In this document: positions 6,831 through 8,326 of the stretch, piece by piece | Numbering within the stretch: position 1 is the stretch's first letter | Layout: the number at the start of each line of letters is the position of its first letter | DNA from: Deltaproteobacteria bacterium | GTDB lineage: Bacteria > Desulfobacterota > Desulfuromonadia > Geobacterales > DSM-12255 | DNA length: 8,326 nt | Direction: 5' to 3' | Assembly (NCBI GenBank): GCA_017861215.1 | Contig: JAGFXN010000061.1 | Span: 1-8,326 of the forward strand | Program-made: the position numbers and the translations under genes | The notes under the pieces: model-generated | What the model was told of the DNA's origin: nothing | What the model saw: the letters and a program-made list of their open reading frames with translations, nothing else | Database searches by the model: none

Positions 6831-8326
6831 TTAGATTGCCGTCATTTCTTTGATTAATTTGACGGTTTGTTTTGCTGCCTCATCCGGCTTTGTAGCCTGT
6901 TTGGAAATTCCGCACACCACTTTCACGATATTGTGGTCGACCTTCTTCTCTGCCCAGACTTTTGCCTTGGGCGCGGCGATATACACCGAAAATGCGTTCT
7001 GTCCGGTGCCCGGACGTTCGCCGATGATGTGGACTATGACACGGGGCTTATTGGGGTCTGCCTTGGCATACAGTATATCCCCAACCATGTAGCCCGCACG
7101 CACCCGGCCGCTGTTGATGATGATGTTTTTCTTGTCAACGGTCATGCCGGAAGCCTGCAGATCTTTTCTCAGCGCCGTGATATACGGCAGTACATGCGCG
7201 GGATCCATGATTGAATTGGCATTCAGACCATCGGAAATGACAATCTGCACATCCGGGGCCTTGCCCTGCCACGAATCGCGCAGCTTTTCAAGGGTGGCAA
7301 TCGACTGCTGATTCAGTTTTTCGCCGGTATCAGGATGTACGATGTAGTTTTCACGATCCTTGGACAGGGTGGCGAGCTGGACTGAATCGGGAACACTCTT
7401 GATAAACGCCGGAGTAAACTCAGCCCAGATAGCTTTTTTTGCGTCTGCGTAGAGTTCCCGTATCTTCTTGTCAAGTACCGGATTCAGATCCCACTGGTTT
7501 TTGCCATACCCGGAGGCCAGAGGCACCTTGTTCCCGGTCTTGAGCCAGGTGTTGTGGATGGCGTCAAACTTCTGTTTGCCTTCAGCCATTATTGCCTGCT
7601 GAGAACGCTTGTCGCCCTTGGCGAGCAGGTACTGATAGTAGACCCAGACGGGGTCGCCAAAATGTTTGGTCGGTTTGCCGTTCTTGTCGATGACCTGGAT
7701 GCGCTTGAAGAACGCCCACATGGCATCGTTCACCTTGTAGCCGAATTTGGCACGGAGGCGCACATGGTCCTGATAACTGGTGGTCAGATAGCTGAGCATC
7801 GGGTCGTTCCTGGTGGGAAGGGCCATAAGATAGGCTGGGTTCGCCGCCATGATCTGGTCCTGGCACCACGTGAGATCGTCAAGGCTTACCGACATGTGCA
7901 AGGTGGAGCAAATATCGAGACCGATAGTGAGCCCCTGCAGTTTGCCCATAAAGATATCTTCAAGGGTACAGCGGACCAACTGCTCCCTGGTCCTGAATAC
8001 TTCCGGTCCGATGAAACCGGCGACATCATTTACATGGGAGTATGCGCCCTTTGGCTGGACTTCACCAAGTATATTGCTCAACCCGCGGGCAAACCCGTAC
8101 TTGCGGGATTCAAGCACCACCATGTCAACACCTTCGGCACCGCCGTTGGTGAAGTCGGAGCCTTGGCCGGTCTCGTAATACAGCCCGTATTGCTGCTCCG
8201 CACGGGATTTGGCATGGTCGACCATCTTGGCGACGGTAATGTCAAATGTTTTATTTGCCACATCGGTTCCTGCAAGGCTCTGGAACATCAAATCAACCAG
8301 TTCCGGCTTTTCTTTAAAAATTTCTC
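6831..8326 (-). CDS. eutBC: Fused ethanolamine ammonia-lyase, EutB C-terminal part plus EutC (partial, 5' end outside the window)
   Basis: Adenosylcobalamin-dependent ethanolamine ammonia-lyase converts ethanolamine to acetaldehyde and ammonia. The frame has no stop up to the right edge, and the sequence aligns with mid-EutB from its first residues, so the true start lies outside. 497 residues are visible. EutB part, about residues 1-235: LYYETGQGS (equivalent to LYFETGQGS, holding the active-site Glu known as Glu287 in E. coli), NDVAGFIGPE, CTLEDIFMGKLQGLTIGLDIC, and LPTRNDPMLSY, whose Asp matches substrate-binding Asp362. About 75 linker residues then lead into the EutC part from about 310: DRENYIVHPDTGEKL, PDVQIVISDGLNANSI, SGRVRAGYMVGDIL, VIVHIIGERPGTGQNAFSVYI, and a Cys-Gly-Ile tail segment. 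In enterobacteria these are two separate subunits of about 450 and 295 residues; here one polypeptide carries both. No EutA, EutH or microcompartment shell gene follows downstream; the terminator ends the transcript. Confidence 0.95.
   Translation of the reverse strand, partial: EIFKEKPELVDLMFQSLAGTDVANKTFDITVAKMVDHAKSRAEQQYGLYYETGQGSDFTNGGAEGVDMVVLESRKYGFARGLSNILGEVQPKGAYSHVNDVAGFIGPEVFRTREQLVRCTLEDIFMGKLQGLTIGLDICSTLHMSVSLDDLTWCQDQIMAANPAYLMALPTRNDPMLSYLTTSYQDHVRLRAKFGYKVNDAMWAFFKRIQVIDKNGKPTKHFGDPVWVYYQYLLAKGDKRSQQAIMAEGKQKFDAIHNTWLKTGNKVPLASGYGKNQWDLNPVLDKKIRELYADAKKAIWAEFTPAFIKSVPDSVQLATLSKDRENYIVHPDTGEKLNQQSIATLEKLRDSWQGKAPDVQIVISDGLNANSIMDPAHVLPYITALRKDLQASGMTVDKKNIIINSGRVRAGYMVGDILYAKADPNKPRVIVHIIGERPGTGQNAFSVYIAAPKAKVWAEKKVDHNIVKVVCGISKQATKPDEAAKQTVKLIKEMTAI

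Overview
All seven protein genes in this window read on the minus strand, so transcription runs from the right edge to the left. Base composition is moderate. The gene set suits an anaerobic or metabolically flexible Gram-negative bacterium: a cobalamin-dependent ethanolamine ammonia-lyase, a FecCD/BtuC-type ABC importer with a signal-peptide-bearing binding protein, and a MoxR/DUF58 chaperone-like pair. The style resembles Desulfuromonadia/Geobacter-type Deltaproteobacteria, but no 16S or other marker is present, so this taxonomic guess is weak.

Right part (about 6780-8326): the 3' two thirds of a fused ethanolamine ammonia-lyase gene, with the C-terminal half of EutB joined in frame to EutC. 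Its 5' end lies outside the window. It ends in a strong intrinsic terminator, a perfect 14-bp stem followed by five U. Left of it (5932-6714) is an unrecognised polytopic membrane protein.

Middle (2848-5931): a 237-bp non-coding stretch holds a candidate sigma70 promoter and several inverted repeats. It is followed by a tightly packed ABC import operon in the order ATPase, periplasmic binding protein, permease, with junctions of 4 bp or less. The family imports Fe-siderophores, haem or cobalamin. Closeness to a B12-dependent enzyme makes corrinoid an attractive but unproven substrate.

Left part (1-2847): a roughly 170-bp compound palindromic element almost exactly fills the gap between the permease gene and the next operon. 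That operon encodes a MoxR AAA+ ATPase, a DUF58 protein with a MIDAS-like motif, and a secreted protein that runs off the left edge. This last gene (1-734, minus) has no stop inside the window but is open for 244 codons and starts with a clear signal peptide.

Working picture: one cobalamin-using catabolic gene, an importer that may supply its cofactor, and an independent MoxR-type maturation or envelope module. Nothing in the window proves that these three blocks cooperate. The least explained parts are the membrane protein, the two structured intergenic regions and the secreted partner of the MoxR/DUF58 pair.
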